Counted from the stretch's first letter, positions 8,646-17,020 are shown. The stretch is 58,438 bases of DNA from Hyphomicrobiales bacterium (GCA_900469445.1 UBXM01000053.1:1-58438); one strand, 5' to 3'. Notes: generated by a model from the sequence alone, not told the origin. Numbers and translations: made by a program.

Positions 8646-9278
8646 TCAGGCCGCGGCCAGTGCTCCGGCCTTCGCCTCGTTCAGATAACGAACGAGATCC
8701 TCGATCGTTATGACCAGCAAGCCGTTCTGCTCGGCGAAGACTTCGAGCTGGGGAAGGCGCGCCATGGTGCCGTCGTCGTTGGCGATCTCGCAGATAACGC
8801 CTGACGGGAGTTTGCCGGCCAGCTTGCAGAGATCGACCGCGGCTTCCGTGTGGCCGGTGCGGCCGAGAACGCCATCCGGGTTTGCCCGCAAGGGGAAGAT
8901 ATGGCCGGGACGGGCAAAATCGGCCGGGCGAGCGGTCGGGTCGACAAGCGCCTTGACGGTCGCGGCGCGGTCGGCGGCCGAGATGCCAGTCGTGGTGCCG
9001 GGAATGTAATCGACGGAAACGGTAAAGGCCGTCTTCATCGATTCCGTGTTGTTCGGCACCATGAGCGGAAGCTCGAGTTCGTCGATACGATTATGGTCCA
9101 TGGCGATGCAGATCAGGCCACGGGCCTTGTTCATCATGAACGCGATCTTTTCGCTGGTGGCATCTTCTGCAGCAAAAATCAGATCGCCTTCGTTTTCGCG
9201 ATCCTGGTCATCGACAACGACCACCATTTCCCCGCGGGCAAAGGCTTCGATTGCATCTTCAATTTTCGAAATTGTCAT
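8646..9278 (-). CDS. ribB: 3,4-dihydroxy-2-butanone 4-phosphate synthase RibB
   Basis: The 210-aa protein matches monofunctional RibB in length. It has the acidic active-site segment DDQDRENEGD (about residues 23-32) and the conserved HIFPLRANPDGVLGRTGHTEAAVDL region. It turns ribulose 5-phosphate into 3,4-dihydroxy-2-butanone 4-phosphate and formate, a precursor of riboflavin, in the cytoplasm. No GTP cyclohydrolase II domain is fused. It stands alone behind an FMN riboswitch about 115 nt upstream, so FMN represses it directly. A lone riboswitch-controlled ribB separate from the main rib cluster is common in rhizobia (from memory), where it supports extra flavin production. Confidence 0.95.
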   Translation of the reverse strand: MTISKIEDAIEAFARGEMVVVVDDQDRENEGDLIFAAEDATSEKIAFMMNKARGLICIAMDHNRIDELELPLMVPNNTESMKTAFTVSVDYIPGTTTGISAADRAATVKALVDPTARPADFARPGHIFPLRANPDGVLGRTGHTEAAVDLCKLAGKLPSGVICEIANDDGTMARLPQLEVFAEQNGLLVITIEDLVRYLNEAKAGALAAA

Positions 9279-9392
9279 TTCAAGTCTTTCAAGGGTTAAG
9301 CCGGTGAAGGCTGTTGCATCGGCTAATCGCCGACAAAACTATCCCTTGGGCGAACAAGCGCCACGGGCAGCCCGGTCAAAGGCCGCCGCGGG

Positions 9393-9537
9393 TTGGTCTC
9401 TTCCATCCGGACTATAACCGTCGGCTCCGGCATCTCACCGGATCTGCTGACCTTCCTTTTTCAAGGAAGCGCTCGCGGGCTCCGGGGGAGACCCCGATAC
9501 CGCCGGTGGGGAGTTACACCCCGCCCTGAGAACGGGG
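9393..9537 (-). ncRNA. FMN riboswitch (RFN element) controlling ribB
   Basis: On the minus strand the leader contains the hallmark conserved blocks of the RFN element in order: a GGGCGGGGTG-type 5' helix, the CCCCACCGGCGGT block, a variable hairpin, the GATCCGGTGAGATGCCGGAGCCGACGG region and the 3' block AGTCCGGATGGAAGAGACC. The closing 5' and 3' strands lie near 9537 and 9393. FMN binding should switch the roughly 115-nt stretch before ribB into a non-expressed form. I could not decide between transcriptional termination and occlusion of the start site: GC-rich pairing partners exist at about 9355-9390, but no clear T-run follows. Confidence 0.93.
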
Positions 9538-9635
9538 TGAGTTTATTTCAACAGACGCTTGAATTGCAACAGGCAAACGCGCTCTGAAAATTCAGATAGG
9601 GATGAAAATATTGCGCAATCGCCAGAAGATGCGCT

Positions 9636-10445
9636 TTATTTTGCTATCAGAACCTCAATACCGCGCTTCTCGAACTCACGTGCATCCCGATCAGAAATGC
9701 CGTCATCAGTGATGAAGGAGTTGATGACGTCCAGCGAACCGAGGCGGGTGAAGGATGAGCGATTGATCTTGGTGGAATCGGCCACGAGATAGACATGCGC
9801 CGCGGCCTTGATCATTGCTTCCTTGAGTTGCAGGTCGGCAAAGCTCGGATAGGTGAGGCCGGCATCGAGCGCCACGCCGGCGGTGGCGAGAAACAGCTTG
9901 CCGGCGAAGATGTTGCGGAAATACTCGACCGACTTGTCGCCAGAAAGCGAAAGCGTCGGCGACTTGAACTGCCCGCCCGGCATATGGACGGCGAAGGTCG
10001 GCACCGATCCTAAGATGATGGCGATGTTCAGCGCATTGGTGATCAGTGTCAGGTCGCGTCGGCTGGTCAGCCTTGTGGCGATCTCGGTCGTTGTCGTGCC
10101 CGCGTCGAGGATCAGCGTTTCGCCGTCCTTGACCAGGCTTGCGGCAAGCGCGCCGATCCGGCGCTTCTTGTCCATGTTCTCCTGGTGATGGAGCGTCATC
10201 GTGCCGGTCGCGGGGGCTGCGGAATTGAGATACGCGCCGCCGTGTTCGCGGGTAATGAAACCCTCGCTCTCCAGCCGCTCCAAGTCCTGCCTTATCGTTG
10301 CTTCGGATACCCGGAAGGCGCCGGCGAGGTCTCTCACCCGCGCCGACCCTTCTTCCTGAACCCATTCGAGGATACGGCGTCGTCTCGGCTCGGACAGCAG
10401 GCCGATCATCGACTCCGAAGCATCTTGCTCTTCTTTCGCTTCCAT
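9636..10445 (-). CDS. DeoR/GlpR-family transcriptional regulator
   Basis: This 269-aa protein has an N-terminal DeoR helix-turn-helix (about 20-75, with RVRDLAGAFRVSEATIRQDLERLESEGFITREHGG) and a C-terminal phosphosugar-sensing domain (about 90-250, with ILDAGTTTTEIA and the late LATAGVALDAG segment). It is last on the strand of the sugar ABC operon, 93 nt after the permease gene. That gap carries repeats like those in the divergent promoter region at 14.8-15.0 kb, so it probably represses both the transporter and the catabolic genes and itself. The inducer would be a phosphorylated intermediate of the pathway, perhaps the product of the FGGY kinase. Confidence 0.88.
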   Translation of the reverse strand: MEAKEEQDASESMIGLLSEPRRRRILEWVQEEGSARVRDLAGAFRVSEATIRQDLERLESEGFITREHGGAYLNSAAPATGTMTLHHQENMDKKRRIGALAASLVKDGETLILDAGTTTTEIATRLTSRRDLTLITNALNIAIILGSVPTFAVHMPGGQFKSPTLSLSGDKSVEYFRNIFAGKLFLATAGVALDAGLTYPSFADLQLKEAMIKAAAHVYLVADSTKINRSSFTRLGSLDVINSFITDDGISDRDAREFEKRGIEVLIAK

Positions 10446-10465
10446 TCCGGCCTGCCTAATCCTTC

Positions 10466-10495
10466 AACCGCAAACAATCGAAACCATTCGATTCT
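10466..10495. promoter_or_regulatory. Candidate DeoR operator upstream of deoR gene
   Basis: Three consecutive 10-mers, AACCGCAAAC, AATCGAAACC and ATTCGATTCT, share the CGAAA-type core. The middle one differs by a single base from AATCGAAAGC at 15014-15023 in the divergent region of the same locus. Tandem repeats near helical phase are typical for DeoR-family repressors. The site lies 21-50 nt upstream of the deoR start. Confidence 0.45.
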
Positions 10496-10538
10496 CTTTC
10501 TTGGGATACTTACAGGAACGGACCCGAGCTTTAAATCC

Positions 10539-11621
10539 TCAATTCGCGTTCTGTTGCAGCACCACACGAGCCTGAAGCTTCTGCTGGACCTGATCGACGA
10601 CGACGGCCGCGATGATGACGAGGCCCTTGATCACTGTCTGCCAGAAGGACGAAACCCCCATCATGATCAATCCGTCCGCCAGGATGCCGATGACGAATGC
10701 GCCGACGATCGTACCGGCGATGCGTCCGCGTCCGCCGGACATCGATGTGCCGCCCAGCACGGCAGCCGCGATGGCATTGAGTTCGAATGTCTCGCCGGAT
10801 GCGGGATGGCTGGCCTGCAGCTGCGAGGAGATAATCAGGCCGACAAGTGCCGCACACAGTCCGGAGAACATATAGACGAACAGCTTCGTGCGATCGACAT
10901 TGACGCCGGAAAGGGCGGCCCCACGCTCGTTGCCGCCGACGGCATAGATATGTCGGCCAAGCGGCGTGCGCGTTGCAAGATAGGCCGCTCCCAGCGCCAC
11001 CACGACCATGATCCACACGGAAACGGGCAGGCCGATGAATGTACCCGAGCCGATGACCCGGAACGTGTCCGATCCGTATTCGGGATTGCCCGAAAGATTG
11101 GGGAAGGTGCGGCCCTCGGAAAAGAGAAGCGCTGCGCCGCGCGCGACATAGAGAATGCCAAGCGTTGCGATGAATGGCGCGACATTCAGCTTTGTTATCA
11201 GTAACCCGTTTATCCAGCCTATGAATATGCCGACGACCAGCACGATAAGGCAGATTTCGATCGTGTTGAACTGCAGGCTGTAGCCGAAACCGATGAAGTT
11301 GAGATCGATGCCGTAAAGGACCAGATAGCCGGCGACCATTGCGCAGAGGCCGACGATGGAGCCGACCGAAAGGTCGATGCCTCCGGTAATGATGACGAAG
11401 GTCATGCCGATCGCAAGGATCGCGTTCAGCGCCACATGCTTGGATATGATCAGCATGTTTCCGGTCGTCAGGAAGTTCGGTGCGGCGATGGCGAAGAAGG
11501 TAAAGACCAGGATCAGCGCCACGAAGGTGCGCATATGCAAAAGCAGCAGAAGCGCGGAGGTTCTGGATTTGTGGCCACCGATGACGGTCTTGGTGTTGCC
11601 TGCGGCGTCGATGCTGCTCAT
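10539..11621 (-). CDS. Sugar ABC transporter permease, RbsC family
   Basis: The 360-aa inner-membrane protein has about ten hydrophobic segments and the conserved GGIDLSVGSIVGLCAMVAG motif early in the chain, the RbsC/AraH/XylH signature. A late GGTSMSGGRGRIAGTIVGAF motif is also conserved. It forms the channel for a monosaccharide delivered by the binding protein encoded at 13839-14780. Its start overlaps the end of the ATPase gene by 4 nt, so the two are translationally coupled. RbsC-type importers carry pentoses, hexoses or polyols, and the neighbouring isomerase, transketolase and kinase genes point to a pentose here. Confidence 0.92.
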   Translation of the reverse strand: MSSIDAAGNTKTVIGGHKSRTSALLLLLHMRTFVALILVFTFFAIAAPNFLTTGNMLIISKHVALNAILAIGMTFVIITGGIDLSVGSIVGLCAMVAGYLVLYGIDLNFIGFGYSLQFNTIEICLIVLVVGIFIGWINGLLITKLNVAPFIATLGILYVARGAALLFSEGRTFPNLSGNPEYGSDTFRVIGSGTFIGLPVSVWIMVVVALGAAYLATRTPLGRHIYAVGGNERGAALSGVNVDRTKLFVYMFSGLCAALVGLIISSQLQASHPASGETFELNAIAAAVLGGTSMSGGRGRIAGTIVGAFVIGILADGLIMMGVSSFWQTVIKGLVIIAAVVVDQVQQKLQARVVLQQNAN

Positions 11622-13147
11622 TGTGTTTCAACCCTGTTCAGATTTGGGGTCGCCGCTGACACGACGTCCGCTGCGTTGGCGCCAGCCGGAAACTGGCCGG
11701 TCAGCCTGCCATTCGCCATGACGAGAACGCGATCGGAAAGGGCGAGAACCTCTTCCAGATCGGATGTTACGAAAAGAATGCCGAGCCCGTCCGCCGAAAG
11801 CCGGCGCATCGTGCGAAAAATCTCCGCCTTGGCGCCGATATCGATGCCGCGCGAGGGCTCGTCCATCAGCAGAATTTTCGGCTTGGTCATCAGCGCCTTG
11901 CCGATGACGACCTTCTGCTGATTGCCGCCGGAAAGGCTGGAGACCGGATGTTCGAGGCTGGCGATCTTGATCGCCATCCGCTTGACGAATTCCGCTGCCT
12001 TGATGGCTTCCGCCTTCAGCGACAGATGAAACGTGCGGGTAAAATCGGAAAGCGACGACATGGTCAGGTTTTCGCGGATCGTCATGATCTGCACGAGCCC
12101 GTCACGCTTGCGATCTTCCGGGATGAGCGCAAGGCCGCGGCGGATTCGGCCGGACACGCTTTTTTCCTTTACCGGCTTGCCGCCGATGAAGATCTGGCCT
12201 GAGGAATTCGGGTGCTGCGCCATGATACATTCGAGAAGCTCCGAACGACCGGCGCCCATCAGGCCGTAAAGCCCGACGATCTCGCCCTCGCGCACGGAGA
12301 GCGACATGTGGTCGACCGCATAACCGCCCGCCGGGCTTGGAAGGCAGACGTTGTCGACACGGAATACTTCGCTGCCGAGTTGATGGTCGCCGGTTTTTGG
12401 AAACTCCTTCGAGGCGCTGCCGATCATGTTGGCGACGATCCACGGGATGTCGACGCCCTGCATCGATCGCGATCCGGTAATCGCGCCATCGCGCAGGACG
12501 GTGATGTAATCGCCGATGCGGATCAGCTCTTCCAGCCTATGGGAAATATAGACGATGCCGACGCCCTGTTTTCTCAGATCGCCGATGACCCTGAACAGGA
12601 CCTCCACTTCGGTTGCGGAGAGCGCCGAAGTCGGTTCGTCGAGGATCAGGATGCGGGCGTTTTCGGCCAGCGCCTTGGCGATTTCGACGATCTGCTGCTG
12701 GCCGATCCGCAGGTTGCCGAGCGGCGTATCAGGGTCGATATTCTGCTCAAGGCGCTTCATCAGCGCCGCTGCGGCGGTTCTCTGCGCCTGACTGTCGATA
12801 TGGATGCCGGCGCGTGTCTTTTCGTGGCCGACGAAGATATTTTCCGCCACGGTCAGGTTGGGGAACAGGTTGAGTTCTTGAAACACGATGCCGACGCCAT
12901 GTCTGGCGGCATCCGTCTTGTCGGTAAAGACGACCTGTTGCCCGTCGAGTTCGATCGTGCCGCCGTTCAGCTGTTCGACACCGGCAATGATCTTCATCAG
13001 CGTCGATTTGCCGGCGCCGTTTTCGCCCACGAGCACGTTCACCGCTCCCATGCGCAGGTCGAAATCGACATTTTTAAGCGCCTGGGTGCCGGGATAGATT
13101 TTCGAGCCGTTGCGGATCGAAAGGCCGATGGGATGGGCTTCGGTCAT
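11618..13147 (-). CDS. Sugar ABC transporter ATP-binding protein, RbsA family (double ABC)
   Basis: The 509-aa protein carries two fused ATPase halves. The first has Walker A GENGAGKST (Lys48), an unusual signature LRIGQQQIVEIAKAL and Walker B ILILDEPTSAL. The second has a degenerate Walker A GLMGAGRSE, a proper LSGGNQQKV signature and ILLMDEPSRGIDIGAK. This pairing of one intact and one degenerate site is normal for RbsA/XylG/MglA. It powers import through the adjacent RbsC-type permease. Overlaps of 4 nt with both neighbours show a tight operon. Confidence 0.95.
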   Translation of the reverse strand: MTEAHPIGLSIRNGSKIYPGTQALKNVDFDLRMGAVNVLVGENGAGKSTLMKIIAGVEQLNGGTIELDGQQVVFTDKTDAARHGVGIVFQELNLFPNLTVAENIFVGHEKTRAGIHIDSQAQRTAAAALMKRLEQNIDPDTPLGNLRIGQQQIVEIAKALAENARILILDEPTSALSATEVEVLFRVIGDLRKQGVGIVYISHRLEELIRIGDYITVLRDGAITGSRSMQGVDIPWIVANMIGSASKEFPKTGDHQLGSEVFRVDNVCLPSPAGGYAVDHMSLSVREGEIVGLYGLMGAGRSELLECIMAQHPNSSGQIFIGGKPVKEKSVSGRIRRGLALIPEDRKRDGLVQIMTIRENLTMSSLSDFTRTFHLSLKAEAIKAAEFVKRMAIKIASLEHPVSSLSGGNQQKVVIGKALMTKPKILLMDEPSRGIDIGAKAEIFRTMRRLSADGLGILFVTSDLEEVLALSDRVLVMANGRLTGQFPAGANAADVVSAATPNLNRVETQ

Positions 13148-13767
13148 GGCGCGACCTCGATCGACACCGGCGTGATCAGCGGTTTTTCGCTCGCCGAGCG
13201 AATGACCACCGCGCCGACGAAATTCACCTTCTTGCCCTTAAGCTCGGTTTCTGCAGGAGGGAGCTTGGAGACGGCCTTGTCGTTCAGCGCACGCCCGAGT
13301 TTCGCGTATTCGATCTGGTCCCTGAATGTCGAGAAATCGTAGAGGTTGGTGGTATCGCGCAAGGCGCTACCCTTGACGACCGGGCCGAGCTGCAACGTCG
13401 CATCAGCCTTTCCGTCGCCATCGACGTCGATTTCCGCAACGGCGGCCTTGGTGCTTGCGCGAGTGTCTTCGAGTACGGTCGCCGTGCCTTTGACCGGGAA
13501 ATTCCAGCCGCCGCCGGCGCCGCCAACACGAACCCCATAGCTTTCCCCCGCCTTGTCCAGGCTACCCTTGATCGCGCCTTGCAGGGTTGCAAGATCGACC
13601 GCCTTTTCCGTCAAGGCTGGAACGAGCTTGGCGTCAAACGTCGTCTCGACGGTTTCGGCAATGGGATCGGCAGCAGCGCCGCCTTCACCATTGCTGGTTT
13701 TCACCAGCTTGCAGCCGGAAACAGACGCGGCAAGAAGGCTTGCCACAAACAGGGTGGTGATTTTCAT
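13144..13767 (-). CDS. DUF2291 lipoprotein of the sugar ABC operon
   Basis: From the ATG at 13767 this is a 207-aa protein. The frame is open further upstream to 13809, but the chosen start puts a lipoprotein signal at the very N-terminus: MKITT, a hydrophobic stretch and the lipobox VSGC. The mature protein (about 140-190 aa of beta-rich sequence, with segments FDAKLVPALTEKAVDL, GVRVGG and DFSTFRDQIEYAKLGRALN) matches DUF2291. This family accompanies RbsABC-type importers, including erythritol and other polyol or pentose systems in rhizobia (from memory). Its role is unknown; periplasmic or outer-membrane assistance in uptake is an inference from context. It overlaps the ATPase gene by 4 nt. 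Confidence 0.85.
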   Translation of the reverse strand: MKITTLFVASLLAASVSGCKLVKTSNGEGGAAADPIAETVETTFDAKLVPALTEKAVDLATLQGAIKGSLDKAGESYGVRVGGAGGGWNFPVKGTATVLEDTRASTKAAVAEIDVDGDGKADATLQLGPVVKGSALRDTTNLYDFSTFRDQIEYAKLGRALNDKAVSKLPPAETELKGKKVNFVGAVVIRSASEKPLITPVSIEVAP

Positions 13768-13797
13768 GGGTACCCGCACTTCTTTTAAAGCAAGAGG

Positions 13798-13826
13798 CAC
13801 CCGGGACACGTGTCGTGCCCCGGGTG
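13798..13826 (-). terminator. Intercistronic hairpin after the sugar-binding-protein gene
   Basis: CACCCGGG (13798-13805) and CCCGGGTG (13819-13826) form an 8-bp stem with a 13-nt loop, 12 nt after the binding-protein stop and 30 nt before the DUF2291 start, all on the minus strand. Only a weak T-rich tail follows. Partial termination or protection from exonucleases would raise binding-protein output relative to permease and ATPase. Confidence 0.55.
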
Positions 13827-13838
13827 GCGATGGCGGTC

Positions 13839-14780
13839 TTATGGCTTCAGCGCGAAGGTCTCGAGCTTGTCGGCATTGTCAGCGTTGATGAGAATGCAAT
13901 CCATCAGCTGCTTTTCGTCGAGGCCGGTCTTGCCGGTCTTGATGAACTTGTCCGCCTGTTCGACGGCGTTCTGTGCCTGCTGGTAGGCCGGCTGCAGCAC
14001 GGTCGCCTTGATGCCGCCCTTCTTGATCGAGTCACGAACGTCATTCGAACCGTCGAAGCCGACCACGATCACATCCTTGCGGCCGGCGGCTTCGAGCGCC
14101 GCATAGGCGCCCATCGCCATCGTGTCGTTGCCGGAGATCACGCCCTTGATGTCCGGATGCGCCTGCAGCATCGATTCCATCACGGTATAGGCTTCGGTCT
14201 GCGACCAGTTGGCAGTCTGCTTGGCAACCAGTTTCAGGTCGGAATACTGGTCGATGACATCATGATAACCCTGCGAGCGAATGCCGGCATTGGTGTCGGA
14301 TTCCTTGCCGAGAAGCTCGGCATAGTTGCCCTTCTCACCCATCAGCTTGACGAATTCTTCCGCTCCGAGCTGGGCGCCCTGGTAGTTGTTGGAGACGATC
14401 TGCGAAACGGCGACGCCGGTCGTGGTGATTTCGCGGTCGATCAGGAACGAGGGAATGCCCTTGTCCTTTGCTTTCTGAACGGCGGCGACGGAGGCATCCG
14501 CACCGGCATTGTCGAGAATGATGGCCTTCACGCCGGCTGCAATGGCGCTGTCGAAAAGTTCGCTCTGCTTGTTGGCATCATCGTCGTGAACGAGAACCAT
14601 GGTCGCATAACCCAGTTCCTTCGCCTTTGCGGCGGCACCGTCGGCTTCAGCCTTGAAGAACGGGTTGGAATGGCTGGGCGTGATGATCGCAATCGTATCG
14701 GCTGCAAGTGCAGTGCCTGACATGGCGCCGGCAATGCCGAGCGCGACGACGGACATCAAAAGACGTTTCGTAAGCTTCAT
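13839..14780 (-). CDS. Periplasmic sugar-binding protein, RbsB family
   Basis: The 313-aa protein has a Sec signal peptide ending near AALA-AD (about residue 27) and the periplasmic-binding-protein type 1 fold (PF13407). It opens with a TIAIITPSHSNPFFKAEADGAAAKAKELGY motif close to ribose-binding protein. The conserved segments SNNYQGAQLGAEEF, ISGNDTMAMGAYAALEAAG and VVGFDGSNDVRDSI fit a pentose-type pocket. It is the first gene of the minus-strand transport operon. Ribose would be the default annotation, but no ribokinase is present and the divergent isomerase/transketolase/kinase genes favour another pentose such as D-apiose. Confidence 0.92.
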   Translation of the reverse strand: MKLTKRLLMSVVALGIAGAMSGTALAADTIAIITPSHSNPFFKAEADGAAAKAKELGYATMVLVHDDDANKQSELFDSAIAAGVKAIILDNAGADASVAAVQKAKDKGIPSFLIDREITTTGVAVSQIVSNNYQGAQLGAEEFVKLMGEKGNYAELLGKESDTNAGIRSQGYHDVIDQYSDLKLVAKQTANWSQTEAYTVMESMLQAHPDIKGVISGNDTMAMGAYAALEAAGRKDVIVVGFDGSNDVRDSIKKGGIKATVLQPAYQQAQNAVEQADKFIKTGKTGLDEKQLMDCILINADNADKLETFALKP

Positions 14781-14828
14781 GATTTCCTCCCGTTGAAAAA
14801 GACCACCCTCCCGTGGCGTCTACCGCCA

Positions 14829-14848
14829 ACTATCGATCACTTTCGTTT
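14829..14848 (-). promoter_or_regulatory. Candidate DeoR operator, transporter side
   Basis: Read on the minus strand this is AAACGAAAGT followed by GATCGATAGT, two 10-bp units related to the repeats at 15004-15033. It lies about 50-70 nt upstream of the binding-protein start, a position suited to repression of the transport operon. Confidence 0.45.
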
Positions 14849-15003
14849 AATGTCAATATGTTTTTGATGGCTGCGCTTTTGTGCGCGGATTGTTGTGATT
14901 GGCTGTCGCTTATGCTGCAATGCGGCATGCTTTTAGAACGCGAGCAACTTCAATCGGCAATAATTTGCTTGAATGTTCCTGTCGCCTGTGTCAGTTAATC
15001 CTC

Positions 15004-15033
15004 AAACGAAAGAAATCGAAAGCAATCAAAAGT
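15004..15033 (+). promoter_or_regulatory. Three tandem 10-bp repeats, candidate DeoR operator
   Basis: AAACGAAAGA, AATCGAAAGC and AATCAAAAGT follow one another with an exact 10-bp period. DeoR-family repressors typically bind such direct repeats in helical phase. The array lies about 125-155 nt upstream of the isomerase gene, and variants of the unit recur at 14829-14848 and upstream of deoR at 10466-10495, which ties the DeoR protein to both operons. Confidence 0.55.
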
Positions 15034-15158
15034 ATTTTGTTGGGGTTTGCCGAACTGGCCGCTTTGCCTGAGGAGGGTAGGTTGCTTCGGCGTCATGGCT
15101 CGCTGGCTCGTGCTGAAAGCCTCGCAATGACGGCAATGGAATAATCGGAGGAAGCATT

Positions 15159-16139
15159 ATGACCGCACAACGTTTCGGCGCCGGTATCTGGCACTTCGCA
15201 ACCTATCTCGACCGTTACGCGACGGACGGTTACGGCACGCCACGCAGCGTCATCGACGCGATCGATCTGGCCGGCCAGGTCAAGGATCTGTCGGTGGTGG
15301 ATATCAACTATCCCTTCTTCGGCGGCGACTTTTCCAATGCGCAGGTGAAAGAGGCTCTGGATCGCAACAAGCTCGGCGTTATCGGCATCACGCCGGAAAT
15401 CTACACCCGCGAATTCGTCAAGGGGTCCTTCACCAACCCGGATGCCGGCGTTCGCCGTCGCACACATGAACTGGTGACCGAGGCTTGCGATCAGGTCCGT
15501 TATTTCGGTGCCGATTACGTCAAGCTGTGGCCGGGCCAGGATGGCTGGGATTATCCGTTCCAGGTCGATTACGGCACGTTGTGGAAGCATTCGCTCGATG
15601 GCGTCGGGCAGCTTGCCAGCGAAAATCCGGATCTGAAATTCGTCATCGAATACAAGCCGCGCGAACCGCGGGTGCGGATGAGCTTCGGTTCGGTTGCCCG
15701 CACGCTTCTCGGCATCGAGAAGATCGGCCTGCCGAATGTCGGCATCCTGCTCGATTTCGGCCACGCCATCATGGGCGGTGAATCGGCCGCCGACAGCGCC
15801 CAGCTGGCGATCGATTACGGCCGCCTGTTCGGCATGGACGTCAACGATAACTACCGTTCCTGGGATGACGATCTCGTCGCCGGCAGCCTGCATCCGATCG
15901 AACTCTTCGAGTTCTTCTATGTTCTGCGGAAGAACAAGTGGGAAGGTGTGTGGCAGCTCGATCAGTTCCCCTTCCGCGAAGACAGTGTTGCGACCGCCAA
16001 TCACGCGATCGATTTCCTCAAAGCCGCCGACAAGGGCCTCGATGCGCTCGATGTCGACGCATTGAAGGAAGCGCAAAGCCGCCACGACGCGATCGGCGCC
16101 TTGAAGATCGCACAGAAGGCCCTGTTCGGCGCCATGTAG
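15159..16139 (+). CDS. Sugar isomerase/epimerase, xylose-isomerase-like TIM barrel
   Basis: This 326-aa cytoplasmic protein belongs to the AP-endonuclease-2/xylose-isomerase-like TIM barrel superfamily (PF01261). Likely metal ligands lie in VIEYKPREPR (Glu), LLDFGHAIMGGES (Asp and His) and GMDVNDNYRSWDDDL (Asp). GGAGGA six nt before the ATG supports the start. It is the first gene of a four-gene operon with a split transketolase and an FGGY kinase. That order suggests it isomerises the imported aldose to a ketose for phosphorylation. In the known D-apiose transketolase route an enzyme of this fold makes D-apulose. An epimerase of another ketopentose is the main alternative. Confidence 0.85.
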   Translation: MTAQRFGAGIWHFATYLDRYATDGYGTPRSVIDAIDLAGQVKDLSVVDINYPFFGGDFSNAQVKEALDRNKLGVIGITPEIYTREFVKGSFTNPDAGVRRRTHELVTEACDQVRYFGADYVKLWPGQDGWDYPFQVDYGTLWKHSLDGVGQLASENPDLKFVIEYKPREPRVRMSFGSVARTLLGIEKIGLPNVGILLDFGHAIMGGESAADSAQLAIDYGRLFGMDVNDNYRSWDDDLVAGSLHPIELFEFFYVLRKNKWEGVWQLDQFPFREDSVATANHAIDFLKAADKGLDALDVDALKEAQSRHDAIGALKIAQKALFGAM

Positions 16140-16198
16140 GCGCCGATCGCGGCAACAGCCAGTTCCGGCCCGGTCCGGCAATTGAAAGGCCAATACCC

Positions 16199-17020
16199 AT
16201 GTTGAAGAATGACATCGTCGATACAATTCGCGATAAGGCATTGTGGATGCGCCGCAGGGCTTTCACGATGGTCCATGATGCCCAGCTCGGACATCCCGGC
16301 GGCGATTTTTCGGCGATCGACATCATTGCGACGCTCTATTTCGGCGTGATGCGTTACGACGCGAAAAAGCCGGATATGCCGGAGCGGGATCGCTTCATCA
16401 TGTCGAAAGGCCACGCAACGGGTGCGCTTTACACCGCGCTTTGCGCTGCCGGCTATTATCCGGAAGACTGGCTGAAAACCTATATGCAGCCGCAGTCGAA
16501 GCTGAACGGCCATCCGAACCGCAATTATCTTCCCGGCGTGGAAACCAATACCGGACCGCTCGGCCATGGCCTGCCGGTCGCTCTCGGTATCGCCATCGCC
16601 GGGCAGATGACCAAGAGCGATTACCGCACTTTCGTGCTCACCGGCGACGGCGAGCTGCAGGAAGGATCGAACTGGGAAGCGGCGATGACGGCCGGCAATC
16701 GCAAGCTCGGCAAGTTCACGCTCATCGTCGACCGTAACCGGCTGCAGCAGGGCATGGGAACGGAAGAGACCAACGGCCTCGATCCGCTCGACGACAAGTT
16801 CCGCGCCTTCGGCTGGGATGTCGAAGTGGTCGACGGCCATGATGTCGGCGCTCTCTTCAATGCCCTGTCCGAACCGCCGGGTGGGCGATCGAAGCCGCTC
16901 TGCATCATCGCCAACACCATCAAGGGCAAGGGCGTTTCCTTCATGGAAAACAAGGCGTCCTGGCACCATGGCGTGCCGAATGCCGAGCAATATAATACTG
17001 CCATGGAGGAACTGGTCTGA
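16199..17020 (+). CDS. Transketolase N-terminal (TPP-binding) subunit
   Basis: The 273-aa protein starts at the ATG at 16199 (MLKNDIVDT); the frame is open further upstream only inside the previous gene. It holds the thiamine diphosphate and Mg site (GDGELQEGSNWEAAM and the following DRNRLQQ) and the LGQ/HPGGDFSAIDI and SKGHATGALYTAL elements of transketolase domain I. The second half is encoded immediately downstream with a one-base stop/start overlap, so a heteromeric split transketolase is made. Split forms of this size occur in sugar catabolic operons, including the apulose-4-phosphate transketolase. Its product would feed xylulose 5-phosphate and dihydroxyacetone phosphate into central metabolism if that assignment holds. 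Confidence 0.9.
   Translation: MLKNDIVDTIRDKALWMRRRAFTMVHDAQLGHPGGDFSAIDIIATLYFGVMRYDAKKPDMPERDRFIMSKGHATGALYTALCAAGYYPEDWLKTYMQPQSKLNGHPNRNYLPGVETNTGPLGHGLPVALGIAIAGQMTKSDYRTFVLTGDGELQEGSNWEAAMTAGNRKLGKFTLIVDRNRLQQGMGTEETNGLDPLDDKFRAFGWDVEVVDGHDVGALFNALSEPPGGRSKPLCIIANTIKGKGVSFMENKASWHHGVPNAEQYNTAMEELV

Larger units (their letters stand above)
14781..15158. promoter_or_regulatory. 378-bp divergent promoter region of the sugar locus
   Basis: This stretch separates the transport operon (minus) from the catabolic operon (plus) and encodes nothing I can support. It carries the candidate DeoR half-sites described at 14829-14848 and 15004-15033 and the GGAGGA ribosome binding site just before 15159. 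A loose inverted pair CGTCAT/ATGACG lies at 15091-15132. The central part, about 14850-15000, is AT-richer than its surroundings, as expected for back-to-back promoters. Confidence 0.7.

Noticed and set aside
15091..15132. Loose inverted pair CGTCAT/ATGACG before the isomerase gene
   Set aside because: It is only six bases per arm around a 30-nt gap, which is easily chance; possibly a relic of a dispersed rhizobial repeat, but not supportable.
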